Source: JAIFWV01 sp964580495 (GTDB lineage Bacteria > Patescibacteriota > Doudnabacteria > UBA920 > O2-02-FULL-48-8). From it: a DNA stretch of 5,809 nt. Under the pieces are notes generated by a model, which was not told where the DNA came from, ran no database searches, and worked only from the letters and a program-made list of their open reading frames with translations. The stretch's first letter is position 1. Each line of letters begins with the position of its first letter. The position numbers were made by a program, and so were the translations under genes. The stretch spans positions 1 to 5,809 of the forward strand of contig CAZOKE010000032.1 of NCBI GenBank assembly GCA_964580495.1. Direction: 5' to 3'. Of the stretch, positions 5,223 through 5,809 are shown piece after piece.

Positions 5223-5809
5223 TTAAAAATTTGCTTTTCTTAATTTAAAAACAATAAATCTGGGCAACCTTGAAGCGTATTCGATTTTGCTGATATCAAG
5301 ATCGGCTGGGTCGAAGTTATGAGGCTCGAGTATTTGCTCGATGATTAGACCTGCTTTGGCAAACTCTGCGGAATAATCTTCGATTGTTCGGTGATAAAAT
5401 GGCCAAGCATGTGTCGCTTTGTCGTCTTTTCGCTTGGTCGTGCCTTGAAAATAGTTTTCTGATACCGCCACAACAGGCCCTCCGGTTATCTTTGCCCAAA
5501 TCGAGCGGTAAAGCCTGGCAGTTGGGAAGTTGAAAGCAGGATGGAATACGGTAATGATGACACTGCCCCGATCCTTAAGGACTCTTTTGGCTTCCTTGAG
5601 AAAAATATCAATTTTCGAAAGCGACATCAATACCCCGGTTGAAGTGACAAGATCGAACTCATCATCTTTGAACGGCATTGGTTCCAGCAGGTCCACAACT
5701 TGAAACATTATGCCAGGATACCGGTTTCGGGCAGTCTGAATCATCTTAGGAGAACCGTCAACCCCGGTAACTTCAGCACCCAGTGCGGCAAAGTGCGCGC
5801 AATCCGTGC
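5223..5809 (-). CDS. Class I SAM-dependent methyltransferase, N-terminus off the right edge
   Basis: The frame is open to the window end: 194 residues plus stop are visible and the true start lies outside. Methionine at 5744 is not the start, because the 21 in-frame codons before it encode conserved family sequence, 'FAALGAEVTGVDGSP', the end of motif I through beta-2 with the acidic Asp (visible residue 17) that holds the SAM ribose. The glycine-rich loop is just beyond the edge. Further motifs: 'VVDLLEPMPFKDDEFDLV' (37-54, motif II region and the following strand), 'STGVLMSLS', then 'EAKRVLKDRGSVIITVFHP', the usual 'RVLKpGG' strand-turn of Methyltransf_11/UbiE-like enzymes. The C-terminal strand 'RLPRFIVFKLRKANF' is typical of small-molecule methyltransferases of this fold. 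The substrate cannot be read from the sequence. The stop is 4 nt from the pheT start, so it is probably in one operon with pheT. Confidence 0.88.
   Translation of the reverse strand, partial: TDCAHFAALGAEVTGVDGSPKMIQTARNRYPGIMFQVVDLLEPMPFKDDEFDLVTSTGVLMSLSKIDIFLKEAKRVLKDRGSVIITVFHPAFNFPTARLYRSIWAKITGGPVVAVSENYFQGTTKRKDDKATHAWPFYHRTIEDYSAEFAKAGLIIEQILEPHNFDPADLDISKIEYASRLPRFIVFKLRKANF

Noticed and set aside
3117..5243. Plus-strand ORFs across pheT
   Set aside because: pheT is intact and conserved through the whole stretch, so these are shadow frames.
5317..5499. Minus-strand 60-codon ORF inside the methyltransferase
   Set aside because: It is in a different frame from the conserved protein and is low-complexity Arg/Ser-rich, as expected of a shadow.
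5223..5744. A complete 173-residue methyltransferase starting at ATG 5744
   Set aside because: In-frame codons to the right encode the conserved SAM-binding segment, so this Met is internal and the gene is cut by the window edge.
1..5809. CRISPR array, tRNA/rRNA genes, insertion sequence or phage genes
   Set aside because: No regularly spaced repeats, cloverleaf or rRNA signature, transposase motifs or terminal inverted repeats were seen.

Overview
All protein genes in this window read on the minus strand. In transcription order, from right to left, they are: the 3' part of a class I SAM-dependent methyltransferase (5809-5223), a complete pheT (5218-2915), a complete gyrB (2790-739), and the 5' part of a secreted lipoprotein gene (524-1), which runs off the left edge. 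There is no rRNA, tRNA, CRISPR array, insertion sequence or sign of phage. The genetic code looks standard.

The organism is a bacterium. GyrB is the short Gram-positive-like type, without the large insertion of the proteobacterial enzyme. The PheT N-terminus carries a 'LHAFETE' segment of the kind I associate with Patescibacteria (CPR, Parcubacteria-like). AT-rich promoters and sparse Shine-Dalgarno use also fit that group. This placement rests on remembered family resemblance, not a search, so treat it as a moderate-confidence guess.

Right block: the methyltransferase stop and the pheT start are 4 nt apart. pheT has no visible Shine-Dalgarno, so the two genes are probably co-transcribed and translationally coupled. 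pheS, the usual partner of pheT, is not in the window. pheT ends in a strong rho-independent terminator (about 2883-2912). Middle block: gyrB has its own extended -10 promoter (2839-2867) and a terminator-like hairpin in its short leader (2802-2822).

Left block: the 214-bp gap between gyrB and the lipoprotein gene (525-738) is the most structured stretch of the window. It holds a strong extended -10 promoter whose -35 box lies inside a palindrome, and that palindrome could itself be the gyrB terminator. Next come a 25-codon candidate leader ORF and a 14-bp hairpin whose 3' arm is the lipoprotein Shine-Dalgarno. The leader ORF runs through the 5' (anti-Shine-Dalgarno) arm and stops in the loop. 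This is the layout of a translational attenuator, as in ermC/cat-type leaders, but here it precedes a lipoprotein. It is the best candidate for something undescribed.

The gyrase and tRNA synthetase genes themselves are ordinary housekeeping genes.
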